Positions 34,584-44,105 of a stretch of 64,000 nt of DNA are shown here, piece by piece; position 1 is the first letter of the stretch; each line of letters starts with the position of its first letter. The position numbers and the translations under genes are program-made. The notes beneath the pieces were generated by a model. The model worked only from the letters and a program-made list of their open reading frames with translations. It did no database searches and was not told the origin of the DNA. Source of the DNA: Aureibaculum algae (GTDB lineage Bacteria; Bacteroidota; Bacteroidia; Flavobacteriales; Flavobacteriaceae); contig NZ_CP040749.1 of assembly GCF_006065315.1 (NCBI RefSeq), forward strand, positions 2,432,501-2,496,500. Direction: 5' to 3'.

Positions 34584-36011
34584 ATGATATCAAGCCCTTT
34601 AGACTTTTATAAATTACTGAAAAGTGAATTTCCTTTTACGCCAACTAGCATACAGGATCATTTATTGAACAAATTGTCCGCTTATATTTTTGATAATGAC
34701 AAAAATACCATCTTTCTCCTGAAAGGCTATGCAGGGACAGGTAAAACAACTACAATGAGTACGTTAGTCAATAATATGTGGCAGGTTGGGATGAAATCTG
34801 TGTTATTGGCACCTACCGGTAGAGCGGCAAAAGTAATTTCTAATTATTCAAAAAAGAAGGCATTTACGATTCATAAAAAAATCTATCATCCGCGTAAAGC
34901 AAGTAACGGAGGAATATCTTTTACGTTACAACAAAATAAACACACCAATACTATATTTATCATAGATGAGGCTTCTATGATACCTGATAATGCTGGAAAT
35001 GTGAAATTTTCCGACCAAGCATCTTTACTCGACGATTTAATTTCTTATGTATATTCTGGTAAAAATTGTAAAATTATTTTTGTAGGTGATACTGCCCAGT
35101 TACCACCTGTAAAATTGGAATTGAGTCCCGCCTTAAAAGCAGAAACCCTAGAAATTAATTATAATAAAAGAGTCATTGAAATTGAATTGAATGAAGTGAT
35201 GCGTCAACATCAAGATTCTGGAATTTTAGAAAATGCGACCAACATAAGAGGATTATTGTCTCATGGTAATTTTGAAAATTTCACTTTTAATTTAAATTTT
35301 CCAGACATTATACGTTTAACGGATGGTTATGATATTCAAGATGCAATCACCGTCGCTTATGATAGCAGTGGAGTAGAAGACACGGCCTTTATTGTTCGTT
35401 CAAACAAACGGGCTAATCAATATAATGAACAAATTAGAAGTGCCATTAGAGGGCAAGAAAATGAAATTGCGACCGGAGATTACATAATGGTTGTAAAAAA
35501 TAACTATTTTTGGTTAGAAGATAATGCCGAAGCCGGTTTTATTGCGAATGGCGATATTTGTGAAATCTTAAGAATTTCTGATTACAAAGATCTCTATGGA
35601 TTTAGATTTGCAGGAGTTACTGTGAGAATGATAGATTATCCAGATCAACAACCATTTGAAACTGTTGTATTATTAGATACACTATCAAGTGAAAGTCCTT
35701 CATTAACTTATGACGAGTCAAACACTTTATATCAGGAAGTTTCAAAAGATTATGCTGATGAAAAATCTGCATATAAACGGTTGTTAGCAGTTAAAAATAA
35801 TATCTATTTTAATGCATTACAAATAAAGTTTTCTTACGCCATGACCTGTCATAAATCTCAGGGTGGGCAATGGAAAACCGTTTTTTTAGAGCAACCCTAT
35901 TTACCAGAAGGGCCAAGTATTGCATATTATAGATGGCTTTATACTGCAGTTACTAGAGCACAAGAAAAATTATATTTAATAGGATTTAAAGATGAATATT
36001 TTGAAGAATAA
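34584..36011 (+). CDS. RecD-like superfamily 1 DNA helicase
   Basis: A 475-residue ATPase with Walker A KGYAGTGKTTTMSTL (about residues 48-62), motif Ia LLAPTGRAAKVIS, Walker B TIFIIDEASMIPD, motif III IFVGDTAQLPPVKL and C-terminal motifs VI including SYAMTCHKSQGGQWKTVFLE and YTAVTRAQEKLYLIG. These are the hallmarks of 5'-3' SF1B helicases (RecD/Pif1 group). There is no long N-terminal RecD2 extension. It probably acts in repair or recombination. The last 20 nt overlap the peptidase gene downstream. Confidence 0.92.
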   Translation: MISSPLDFYKLLKSEFPFTPTSIQDHLLNKLSAYIFDNDKNTIFLLKGYAGTGKTTTMSTLVNNMWQVGMKSVLLAPTGRAAKVISNYSKKKAFTIHKKIYHPRKASNGGISFTLQQNKHTNTIFIIDEASMIPDNAGNVKFSDQASLLDDLISYVYSGKNCKIIFVGDTAQLPPVKLELSPALKAETLEINYNKRVIEIELNEVMRQHQDSGILENATNIRGLLSHGNFENFTFNLNFPDIIRLTDGYDIQDAITVAYDSSGVEDTAFIVRSNKRANQYNEQIRSAIRGQENEIATGDYIMVVKNNYFWLEDNAEAGFIANGDICEILRISDYKDLYGFRFAGVTVRMIDYPDQQPFETVVLLDTLSSESPSLTYDESNTLYQEVSKDYADEKSAYKRLLAVKNNIYFNALQIKFSYAMTCHKSQGGQWKTVFLEQPYLPEGPSIAYYRWLYTAVTRAQEKLYLIGFKDEYFEE

Positions 36012-37278
36012 AATAGTAATTAATATATTTAAAATGCTAATTATTAGTGTTTTATTGTCGTCATGTGGCACCACGTATCAATTGAAAAGTGACTTGAATA
36101 AAAATGACAAGTCTTCAGCTTTTTTTAATGGGTTTGTTTTGTATAATCCTGTTACTAAAAAGCAGATAGTGAATCACAATGGTGCAAAATATTTTACACC
36201 TGCATCAAACACCAAGCTGTATACGTTTTATGCCGCCTACAGAACGTTTAAAGACTCTGTTAAGAGTTTGGCTTATTATAGAACAAAAGATTCTCTAATT
36301 ATTAAAGGAACGGCAGATCCATCATTTTTGTTTGGTTTTGATAGTTCTAAAGTATTGAATTTTTTAGGTAATGAAAAAGACAGTATCTATTTGATAGATG
36401 CACGTATTGAAGATCCAGCATTTGGTAATGGTTGGTCTTGGGATGATTATCCATATTACTATCAACCGGAAAAGAGTCTATTTCCCATTTATGGGAACTT
36501 ATTAACTTATAAATGGAATTTTGGGGAAATTAAAAGCTATCCCACTTATTTAAAAAAGAACATTACGGTTTTGGATTCTATTTTACTAAGACGAGATTTA
36601 AAACAAAATAATTTTTATATCGAAAAAAATAGCAAGCGTAAGTATGAAGTTCCTTTTTTGACATCCAGTAAGTTATCTGCTGAATTGTTAAGTGATACTT
36701 TAGGTAAGCCGGTGACGTTAATTAAACCTAAAACACAGCACGATTTTAAGTATGTCTATGGTCAGAAGTATGATAGTTTATACAAACAAATGCTAACGGT
36801 TAGTGATAATTTTATAGCAGAACAATTGATGTTGCAAGTGGGTGAAGAAATGGTTGGAAAATTCAATACCAAAGAAGCAATTAAGTATGCTAAAGAAAAT
36901 TATTTAAATGACTTACCTCAAGATTTTAAATGGGTAGATGGTTCCGGCCTGTCGGTGTACAATAAATTTACCCCTGAAAATACGGTAAAATTATTGGAAA
37001 AAATGTATCGCGAAATTCCGAGAGAAAAACTATTGAATTATTTTCCGGTAGGTGGACAGTCAGGTACTATAAAAAGCTGGTATGCTAACAATGGAATACC
37101 TTTTGTATATGCCAAAACAGGTACCCTGAGTGCAGTAACTTCTTTAAGTGGATACATCATTACGAAAAAAGGAACACTGTTGATTTTTAGCTATATGAAT
37201 AATAATTATTTAGTTTCTTCTAGTGAGATAAAAAAGGAAATGGAAACGGCTTTAATGAAAATTTACAACACATATTAA
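35992..37278 (+). CDS. PBP4-type D-alanyl-D-alanine carboxypeptidase/endopeptidase, lipoprotein
   Basis: A 428-residue serine peptidase of the S13 family with a lipoprotein signal (MLIISVLLSSCGTTYQL, Cys about residue 25). The three penicillin-binding motifs are present: SxxK in TPASNTKLYTF (about residue 69), SxN in TVSDNFIAEQL (about 266), and KTG in YAKTGTLSAVTSLSGY (about 375). It trims or cleaves peptidoglycan cross-links in the periplasm. It overlaps the helicase gene by 20 nt and is followed directly by the acyltransferase. Confidence 0.92.
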   Translation: MNILKNKIVINIFKMLIISVLLSSCGTTYQLKSDLNKNDKSSAFFNGFVLYNPVTKKQIVNHNGAKYFTPASNTKLYTFYAAYRTFKDSVKSLAYYRTKDSLIIKGTADPSFLFGFDSSKVLNFLGNEKDSIYLIDARIEDPAFGNGWSWDDYPYYYQPEKSLFPIYGNLLTYKWNFGEIKSYPTYLKKNITVLDSILLRRDLKQNNFYIEKNSKRKYEVPFLTSSKLSAELLSDTLGKPVTLIKPKTQHDFKYVYGQKYDSLYKQMLTVSDNFIAEQLMLQVGEEMVGKFNTKEAIKYAKENYLNDLPQDFKWVDGSGLSVYNKFTPENTVKLLEKMYREIPREKLLNYFPVGGQSGTIKSWYANNGIPFVYAKTGTLSAVTSLSGYIITKKGTLLIFSYMNNNYLVSSSEIKKEMETALMKIYNTY

Positions 37279-37833
37279 ATGAAAAAACTAATTGGTAATT
37301 TCACGCTGTTTATCTTTGGATGGAAATTTACATACCCTGAAGAATTTAAAGTAGATAAATGTGTAATGTTAGCGGCTCCACACACTTCTAATTGGGATTT
37401 AATCTATGCTTTAGCGGTTTATTGGAAAGCTGGAGTAGAGTCAAAATTTTTGATAAAAAATGTGTATACAAAAGGTTTACATGGTTTCTTTTTTAGATGG
37501 TTAGGTGGTATTGGTGTTGATAGGAGTAAAGTAAATAATTTGGTAGATTATGCCGTTAATTTATTCAATACGCAAGAAAAATTAATTTTAATGATTCCAG
37601 CTGAAGGTTCTCGAAAACGGGTAGAGAAATGGAAAACAGGATTCTACTATATAGCCAAAAATGCTAAGGTACCCGTTGGTTTAGGCTTTCTTGATTATAC
37701 CAATAAAATAGCAGGAGTTGGAAAAATTGTTGATATCACGGGTGATTTTAATCACGACATGACCATAATTCAAGATTTTTACAAAGATATAGATGGTAAA
37801 TTTCCCGAAGATTACAATAAAAGTATTTTTTAG
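37279..37833 (+). CDS. PlsC-like acyltransferase
   Basis: A 184-residue member of the 1-acylglycerol-3-phosphate acyltransferase superfamily. The HX4D catalytic motif is PHTSNWDLIYA (His about residue 35), followed by a GGIGVDRSKVNN segment and MIPAEGSRKRVEKWKTGFYYIA, which contains the EG-x-R substrate motif. It is shorter than PlsC and resembles the small glycerol acyltransferase-like proteins of Bacteroidota. The start immediately follows the peptidase stop. Confidence 0.88.
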   Translation: MKKLIGNFTLFIFGWKFTYPEEFKVDKCVMLAAPHTSNWDLIYALAVYWKAGVESKFLIKNVYTKGLHGFFFRWLGGIGVDRSKVNNLVDYAVNLFNTQEKLILMIPAEGSRKRVEKWKTGFYYIAKNAKVPVGLGFLDYTNKIAGVGKIVDITGDFNHDMTIIQDFYKDIDGKFPEDYNKSIF

Positions 37834-37854
37834 AGAAGCGATGTTTCACGTTTG

Positions 37855-37899
37855 AAGTCAATTGTAATACAAAAAGAATAGTATCAGAACAATTGACTT
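37855..37899. terminator. Bidirectional terminator-like inverted repeat
   Basis: AAGTCAATTGT (37855-37865) and ACAATTGACTT (37889-37899) are perfect 11-bp inverted arms with a 23-nt loop, placed between the convergent acyltransferase and miaA genes and overlapping the last miaA codons. T runs follow on the plus side. The position fits transcription termination in both directions. Confidence 0.45.
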
Positions 37900-38810
37900 T
37901 TATTCATTTTAATAGTATGGCCTAACCACTCCACAATATTTTTAGGAGTATCTTGATAATCAAACCATTTAATAGAAGTGTCTTTTCTATACCAGGTCAA
38001 TTGCCTTTTGGCAAACCTCCGTGTATTCTTTTTAATTTCTTCTATAGCAAAATCGAGAGTGATTTCTTCTTCAAAACAAGCAAATAGCTCTCTATATCCT
38101 ACTGTTTGTAATGCGTTTAAGTCTTTATGCTTAAATAATTGTTTAGCTTCATCTAACAGTCCGTTTTCGATCATTAAATCAACCCGTAGATTAATTCTAT
38201 CATAAATAATTTGCCTGTCAGCATTCAATCCAATTTTAATTGGAATAAAATTTCTTTTTACTTTATGTTTATTTTGGAATGAAGAAAATGGTTTGCCAGT
38301 TCCCATGCAAATTTCTAAAGCTCTGATAAGGCGTTGATGGTTTTCTAAATCAATGTTTTGATATGTTTCTATATCTAATGATTTTAATTTTTCTTGTAAA
38401 AACGAAATCCCTTGTTCTTCCAACTGAAGCTTTAAGTTTATACGAATATGAGGGTCAACCTTAGGGAAATCATCTAAGCCATATAAGACAGCATCAGTAT
38501 ATAAACCGCTACCACCAACCATTACAGCAACATTATGCGTCTTAAATAGCTCATCAAGTTTTAAGAGTGCCTCTTTTTCAAAATGCCCCACACTATACGA
38601 ATCTTTAATAGAAATATGTTGGATAAAATGATGCTTTACCGCTTCTAATTCTTCAGAATTTGGTACCGCAGTACCAATATTCATTTCTTTAAAAAACTGT
38701 CTAGAATCAGAGGAAAGTATTTCTGTATTGAAATGTTTTGCAATTGCAATGCTTAAGGCTGTTTTGCCAATTGCCGTAGGTCCGATAATGGTAATTAAAT
38801 AGTTAGGCAT
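37884..38810 (-). CDS. miaA: tRNA dimethylallyltransferase MiaA
   Basis: A 308-residue enzyme that isopentenylates A37 of UNN-decoding tRNAs. The start is ATG 38810, which opens onto MPNYLITIIGPTAIGKTALS (P-loop at residues 10-17); a much longer open frame upstream is only the antisense of the channel gene's frame. Other motifs: EILSSDSRQFFKEMNIGTA, VGGSGLYTDAVLYGLDD and RRFAKRQLTWYRKD. It overlaps the end of the ion channel gene by 8 nt. Confidence 0.95.
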   Translation of the reverse strand: MPNYLITIIGPTAIGKTALSIAIAKHFNTEILSSDSRQFFKEMNIGTAVPNSEELEAVKHHFIQHISIKDSYSVGHFEKEALLKLDELFKTHNVAVMVGGSGLYTDAVLYGLDDFPKVDPHIRINLKLQLEEQGISFLQEKLKSLDIETYQNIDLENHQRLIRALEICMGTGKPFSSFQNKHKVKRNFIPIKIGLNADRQIIYDRINLRVDLMIENGLLDEAKQLFKHKDLNALQTVGYRELFACFEEEITLDFAIEEIKKNTRRFAKRQLTWYRKDTSIKWFDYQDTPKNIVEWLGHTIKMNKSQLF

Positions 38811-39645
38811 CTGGTAATTTATGTCCACATTTTCTACAGTATTCAGCGTCATTTCGATGAATTTCTGCACCACAAGAAGCACAAGCCCTGCCATTATCGT
38901 GATGCGTATTCTTTCTGTTAGCGGCAGTATATTCAGCAGATACAATTCCAGTAGGTACGGCAATAATTCCGTAACCAATAATCATAATTATAGTAGCTAT
39001 AAATTGTCCTAATGGAGTTTCTGGCGATATATCTCCATAGCCCACGGTTGTCAATGTAACAATGGTCCAATAGATACTATGTGGTATACTGTTAAAACCA
39101 TGTGCAGCACCTTCAACTAAATACATAACCGTACCTAAAATAACGGAGATGACTAACACTGAAAAAACAAAAACAAATATTTTTGCTTTACTTGCACTAA
39201 TTGCTTTGATTAAATTATCAGATTCACCTAAGAAACGAACTAACTTCAAAATTCTAAATACCCTTAATAAACGTAACGCTCTTAAAGCTGCAAAATATTG
39301 TGAGCCCCAGAAGAAAAACGACAAGTATTTTGGCATGGTAGAGAGTAAATCAATAATACCATAAAAGCTAAAAATATACTTTTGAGGTTTTTTAACGCAA
39401 ATAACACGCAAAATGTATTCAATAGTAAATAGTATGGTTACGATCCATTCTGAGATATTAAAAAAGTTGTGGTAGGCATCGTTATAGGCTTTTACACTTT
39501 CAAGTAGAACGATGATTACACTATACAGAATAAGAATTAATAGAAGTACGTCAAACAAACGACCTGCCGGTGTATGCGTACCGTATATTACTTCATGTAA
39601 AGTAACCCGCCAATTTCTGTTTTGTTTTTCGTTATTTGTTTCCAA
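38803..39645 (-). CDS. Voltage-gated potassium channel with C-terminal zinc ribbon
   Basis: A 280-residue six-helix ion-transport protein. The S4 voltage sensor has regularly spaced arginines (LRALRLLRVFRILKLVRF, residues 121-138), and the pore loop holds the potassium filter TVGYGD (200-205). After the last helix a short cytoplasmic tail ends in a four-cysteine zinc ribbon: C255-x2-C258 and C270-x2-C273. The start is TTG at 39645; no ATG lies before the first helix. The zinc ribbon is a probable regulatory or assembly element. It lies 8 bp downstream of the transglutaminase-like gene. Confidence 0.9.
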   Translation of the reverse strand: METNNEKQNRNWRVTLHEVIYGTHTPAGRLFDVLLLILILYSVIIVLLESVKAYNDAYHNFFNISEWIVTILFTIEYILRVICVKKPQKYIFSFYGIIDLLSTMPKYLSFFFWGSQYFAALRALRLLRVFRILKLVRFLGESDNLIKAISASKAKIFVFVFSVLVISVILGTVMYLVEGAAHGFNSIPHSIYWTIVTLTTVGYGDISPETPLGQFIATIIMIIGYGIIAVPTGIVSAEYTAANRKNTHHDNGRACASCGAEIHRNDAEYCRKCGHKLPDA

Positions 39646-39653
39646 AAGGTTAA

Positions 39654-41606
39654 TTATATTTTTTCTAAAGTTATCAAAGAATTCTGAGTTTTGATGATTT
39701 GTGCATAAAATTCTTTAAGATAGGGATATTCTTCAGGTACAAAGTAGCTTTTTCCGATTACAAATTTATACATCATGATAATATCATTAGCTTTTTGTTG
39801 TATACTAAAAATATAATTTCCACCTGTATTAGGAAGCTTAAAAGCAGTACTTTTTGGTAAAGATTTAATACTGTAACCTTCAGGTGTTTGAAGTCTTAAG
39901 CTATATATAAAAGTTCGAGGATAACCAAAATCAATAGGATAGGTTCTTTCTTTTAATTGAAATGGATTTTTAGATATTTTTGAAAGAATAAACGGATTAA
40001 TAATCATAAGATTCTTATTCAAATTACTTTCGATAGTGATATTGAATTCTTCTTTCAAATTATTTTCTTCACCGTCTAGATTCAAATTTTCATATTGGTT
40101 TACTATAATTTTATCGTCATTTTCAATTTCTTCCAAATAATCATCCTCTGAAGATTCAATAATTTCAATTCGCTTATCAAATGCCCTATAGCCTGAATAT
40201 GATTTTTTAATGGAACCATTAAAATCACCATTTTCATCTATTTTTAAATCCATTGTCATTAAAACTCTATTGTTTTTATTGGGTTTAATATCTACCCAAT
40301 AACTACCTTTTTTAAAGTTCATTACGCGAGCATATGAATTTAATAAATTAAATGGAAGCATACCAAAAGGCATGGTCTTACGCGTGGCGTCTAAAAGATA
40401 ACTTTCTCCATCAATAGTAACTTTAGCTATTGCATAATTAAAATCAGTCATTACTGGATACAACTTCGTTGGTAACCCATAACTCCGTCTAGAAAGTAAA
40501 GCAATTTCTGCATCATAACCAGCAGCATTTAAAGCATTAATAAGGGCAATGTTTATCTCCGTTGAATTACCCATCTTATTATTAAACGCATCTTTTACCT
40601 TAACATCTTTAAATAACCTTATTTTATTATTCCATGTAAAATGAGCTTTTATAAAAGCATAGATTTCTTTAGCTTTATCTAGATTATTAACACCTGTTAA
40701 AAAAGATTCAGGGATTCTTTTTTCTAAGTAGTCCACTTTTCTAAGTTGCCGACCGATATTTTTATCACCTTTAAATTCTTTATCTACACTTTTCCAAGTT
40801 TCAGTATATTGATGATTTATGCCGTCAAAACCTCTAAATTCAGAAAGTTCAAATTTTAATGCGGATAAATAATTAGATTTAGAAGTCATAAAATCTTCCT
40901 CAATAAAAGCGGGAATGTTTTCCATGGCATAAATTAATTCTTCACAATCAGCTTCACCGGTCATACCAGAAATAGAAAAACACCTTTTCTTTATTTTAGA
41001 TTCATTTTTTGATAATTGTTGAAATCCCATTAATCGTCTGTTATAAACGTAATTACCTGGAATTAAAGCATAAAATTCACTTTTAATTTTGGGAATATCG
41101 GTCTGAAAATCCCATCCTGTAAAATTAAATTTAAAGGGAGACTCTAATGTGTATTCATATTCTATAATACTATTTTCCTTTAAATTGGGCATTGTAAATT
41201 TTACGTTAGACCAATTGTCATTAATTTTATCCGTAAAAATATTATCTTTTGAAAGATACATTTTTTGCATACCATTGTGAGTGACTGCTTTTATATCTTT
41301 TACTTTTTCACTAGTACTATTATTGTTATAAATAGGTATTTCAATTGTTGCAACATCAAATGCTTCCTTATTGAAAATTTTAATTTTAGCATAATATTTA
41401 GTGCTTATAACAATAGAGTTTGTGGTTTGAATAAAAGTAGTTTTACCTTTTTCATATAAATAAACTGCGTTTGCCGTAGAATCTCTTTCGTAAATAGTAA
41501 GCTCGTAATCTTTTTGTGAAATTTTACCAAAAGTATACTCTTCTTTTGCTTGTGCAAAACCATTAAAACTAATGCACAATAGGAAAAAAGGAATAAGATA
41601 TTTCAT
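39654..41606 (-). CDS. DUF3857/transglutaminase-like exported protein without the catalytic Cys
   Basis: A 650-residue protein with signal peptide MKYLIPFFLLCISFNGFAQA, an N-terminal DUF3857 beta domain (about 45-220), and a transglutaminase-like core (about 290-430). At the place where the active-site Cys is expected the sequence is KMGNSTEINIALINALNAAG, with Ser instead of Cys. The later positions read DFNYAIAKV and SYLLDATRK, so the His is also absent while the Asp remains. It is likely a non-catalytic binding protein of the cell envelope. A C-terminal beta domain follows. Role unknown. Confidence 0.85.
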   Translation of the reverse strand: MKYLIPFFLLCISFNGFAQAKEEYTFGKISQKDYELTIYERDSTANAVYLYEKGKTTFIQTTNSIVISTKYYAKIKIFNKEAFDVATIEIPIYNNNSTSEKVKDIKAVTHNGMQKMYLSKDNIFTDKINDNWSNVKFTMPNLKENSIIEYEYTLESPFKFNFTGWDFQTDIPKIKSEFYALIPGNYVYNRRLMGFQQLSKNESKIKKRCFSISGMTGEADCEELIYAMENIPAFIEEDFMTSKSNYLSALKFELSEFRGFDGINHQYTETWKSVDKEFKGDKNIGRQLRKVDYLEKRIPESFLTGVNNLDKAKEIYAFIKAHFTWNNKIRLFKDVKVKDAFNNKMGNSTEINIALINALNAAGYDAEIALLSRRSYGLPTKLYPVMTDFNYAIAKVTIDGESYLLDATRKTMPFGMLPFNLLNSYARVMNFKKGSYWVDIKPNKNNRVLMTMDLKIDENGDFNGSIKKSYSGYRAFDKRIEIIESSEDDYLEEIENDDKIIVNQYENLNLDGEENNLKEEFNITIESNLNKNLMIINPFILSKISKNPFQLKERTYPIDFGYPRTFIYSLRLQTPEGYSIKSLPKSTAFKLPNTGGNYIFSIQQKANDIIMMYKFVIGKSYFVPEEYPYLKEFYAQIIKTQNSLITLEKI

Positions 41607-41614
41607 GTAGAGAC

Positions 41615-42976
41615 TTATAGATCAATTATTTTTTTCACCTTATTTCTGCGTAAATAACTTTTTATAATATGTTGTACATCACGGTTATTTTCCATGGAAG
41701 TAATAAGTGATTTTAGTACGTCAATATTATTAATTTGATAGTTCAAATTATAAAATCCAATCCCTTTAAAAATACCATTTTCAATCAATAAGGCACTATG
41801 TTCGTCATATTCACGGCCCTTATCAATTATGACCATGTTTTTATTCTCAAAACTATGTTTGTCAATTACTTGCTGTACTCGTTCATTGTATACTTCGGCA
41901 CTTTCCTCAAGAATACAGGCTCCATTACATGCTTTAATGGTATAACTAAAGCAATTTGTTTTGGTGTTATAGATACCCGTTAATTTCTGACACAATTTAA
42001 ATTCTTCTGTAATTTTAAAAAGGTGACTTTTAGCACTCTGTCTATTCGCAAAAGTAGTTATCGGATTGTCTCTTCCATCCGCTTTATCAATTTCCAAGTT
42101 AATATAGCCTTTGTCATCTACAAAGCTATATAAGGCATGGGTAAATACAGTTCTCCGTAGAGCTCGGTTAAAAATGGGTTTGTTACGCTTAATTTCTTCA
42201 CTTTCTTTGAGCAAGGCTACTAGCTCACTTCCTGTAATTTCGTACGTAACTGTACTTACGAGGTTTTGTATTTTCTTAGATTTTTGACTACTATTGGTAA
42301 AGTGTTGATTGATACGCTTCTTTATGTTTACACTTTTACCAATGTAGATAATTTCACCATCAGAACGATGGATATAATATACACCAGTTTTAGCAGGCAT
42401 ATCTTCAACAATATCAATTAACTTAGGATCTAACTGTAATTTAGGCTTGTTTCTAACCGTACTTTTTATAATCTCTTTTTCAACATCTTTATCTAGTAAT
42501 AATTGAAAAAGTTTAACCGTAGCTATGGCATCACCATTAGCTCTATGTCTGTCCGTTACCGGAATACCAAGTGTTCGGCATAACTTTCCGAGTTTATAAG
42601 AATCTAAATCGGGAATTAATTTTTTACTAAGTTCAACGGTACATAAAGACTCACGTTCATATTCATATCCTAAACGGATGAATTCTGTCTGTAAAATTCG
42701 GTAATCAAATTTTGAATTATGGGCTACAATTACACAGTCTGTTGTAATTTCTATGATACGTTTGGCAACCTCAAAAAATTTAGGTGCATTACGTAACATT
42801 TTATTGTTGATACCGGTTAGATTTACTACAAATGGTTGTATGCTTCGTTCGGGGTTTACCAAACTGATAAAGCTATCTACAATTTGATGCCCATCAAATT
42901 TATGAATAGCGATTTCGGTTATACCTTCCTCGTTGAATTTACCTCCCGTTGTTTCTATGTCGACTATGGCGTACAC
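41615..42976 (-). CDS. DEDDh exonuclease fused to a GIY-YIG nuclease domain
   Basis: A 453-residue protein with a GTG start at 42976. Residues 1-165 are a DnaQ-like 3'-5' exonuclease (VDIETTGGKFNEEGITEIAI, VAHNSKFDYRILQTEF, HRANGDAIATVKLF). Residues about 195-280 are a UvrC-type GIY-YIG domain (TGVYYIHRSDGEIIYIGKSVNIKKRINQHF; given as landmarks GVYYIHRSDG and IYIGKSVNIKKRINQHF). The rest resembles the UvrC/Cho linker region. The architecture is known in several bacterial groups and suggests a repair nuclease related to Cho. It directly abuts the M28 peptidase gene. Confidence 0.92.
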   Translation of the reverse strand: MYAIVDIETTGGKFNEEGITEIAIHKFDGHQIVDSFISLVNPERSIQPFVVNLTGINNKMLRNAPKFFEVAKRIIEITTDCVIVAHNSKFDYRILQTEFIRLGYEYERESLCTVELSKKLIPDLDSYKLGKLCRTLGIPVTDRHRANGDAIATVKLFQLLLDKDVEKEIIKSTVRNKPKLQLDPKLIDIVEDMPAKTGVYYIHRSDGEIIYIGKSVNIKKRINQHFTNSSQKSKKIQNLVSTVTYEITGSELVALLKESEEIKRNKPIFNRALRRTVFTHALYSFVDDKGYINLEIDKADGRDNPITTFANRQSAKSHLFKITEEFKLCQKLTGIYNTKTNCFSYTIKACNGACILEESAEVYNERVQQVIDKHSFENKNMVIIDKGREYDEHSALLIENGIFKGIGFYNLNYQINNIDVLKSLITSMENNRDVQHIIKSYLRRNKVKKIIDL

Positions 42977-44062
42977 TTATTCCTTATCTACTTCTAATTT
43001 CTGATCTCGATTTGCGATTTCCCAAGCAGTATAGAAAGCCAATTGTGCTCTTTTTTGAAGTAAATCGTATCTAATTTTGTCCGGTGTATCCGTGTCTTTA
43101 TGATAATCTTCATGAACCCCATTAAAATAAAAAATAACAGGGATATTATTTTTTGCAAAATTATAATGATCAGATCTGTAATAAAATCGATTCGGATCCT
43201 TATCATCATTATACGTGTAATCTAATTGTAGTTGAGTGTATTTCTTATTTACTGCTTCTGAAATTTCATGTAATTCTGTACTCAATTTGTCTGCTCCAAT
43301 TAAATATATAAATTCAGGTGTTTCCTGATGCTTTTCGTCAACTCTTCCTATCATATCTATATTTAAATCGACAATTGTATTTTCTAAAGGAAAGATAGGG
43401 TTCTCCGTATAATATTTAGAACCATATAAGCCAATTTCTTCACCTGTTACGTGTAAAAAAACGACAGAACGTTTTGGACCATTACCTGCTTTTACGGCTT
43501 TTTGGAATGCTTTTGCAATTTCTAAGACAGCGGTAGTACCAGAAGCGTCATCATCAGCACCATTATATACTTTGCCACCTTTTACACCAACATGATCATA
43601 ATGTGCAGAAATTACCACATATTCATCAGGTTTCTCTGTTCCTTTTATATAAGCGACAACATTTTCAGAGCTAAATTTAGCATTGCCTTTAAAATAAGCT
43701 TGTGGAATTTCTTGTAAATAGTTACCATCTGAATTGGCCGCTGAAATACCTAAGGTTTTATAATAATCCGTAATAAATTGAGCTGCTTTTTTTTGTCCAG
43801 GCTCGCCTGTAAATCTACCTTCATAAGCATCAGAAGCTAAGGTATATAACACCTCTTTTAAATCTTCTTGAAGGATTGATTCTGCGTAAACTTTACCGGA
43901 ATCATTCAATAATTTAATTTTAGAAGGCTCTTTAACTTGATTATCAGTAGGGGCTATACTGGTACTTCTTTCTGTAGTTTCTGATTGAGAATCGGATTTT
44001 TTTTGTGTACTACTACATGAAAGTACAAATGAAAAAATAACGACGATAAGACTAATCTTCAT
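42977..44062 (-). CDS. M28-family zinc aminopeptidase, lipoprotein
   Basis: A 361-residue protein from ATG 44062 with lipoprotein signal MKISLIVVIFSFVLSC. The M28 metal and catalytic residues are visible: VISAHYDHVG (His and following Asp), NGADDDASGT (bridging Asp), TGEEIGLYGS (catalytic Glu and zinc Glu), DMIGRVDEK and the last ligand in the YFNGVHEDYHKDTDT segment. It likely digests peptides at the cell surface or periplasm. It starts about 40 bp after the ABC transporter ATPase stop but has its own candidate promoter. Confidence 0.92.
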   Translation of the reverse strand: MKISLIVVIFSFVLSCSSTQKKSDSQSETTERSTSIAPTDNQVKEPSKIKLLNDSGKVYAESILQEDLKEVLYTLASDAYEGRFTGEPGQKKAAQFITDYYKTLGISAANSDGNYLQEIPQAYFKGNAKFSSENVVAYIKGTEKPDEYVVISAHYDHVGVKGGKVYNGADDDASGTTAVLEIAKAFQKAVKAGNGPKRSVVFLHVTGEEIGLYGSKYYTENPIFPLENTIVDLNIDMIGRVDEKHQETPEFIYLIGADKLSTELHEISEAVNKKYTQLQLDYTYNDDKDPNRFYYRSDHYNFAKNNIPVIFYFNGVHEDYHKDTDTPDKIRYDLLQKRAQLAFYTAWEIANRDQKLEVDKE

Positions 44063-44092
44063 TAATAATTTTATTAAAAATTTTTGAATACA

Positions 44093-44100
44093 CAAAAGTA
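44093..44100 (-). promoter_or_regulatory. Candidate -7 box of the M28 peptidase gene
   Basis: On the minus strand TACTTTTG matches TAnnTTTG, about 31 bp before the ATG at 44062 and directly before the end of the ABC ATPase gene. Confidence 0.4.
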
Positions 44101-44105
44101 ACCAT

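Noticed and set aside
38811..38978. Longer N-terminus for MiaA (start at 38978)
   Set aside because: The extra 56 residues are antisense to the channel's own coding frame. The P-loop begins directly after ATG 38810, as in other MiaA proteins.
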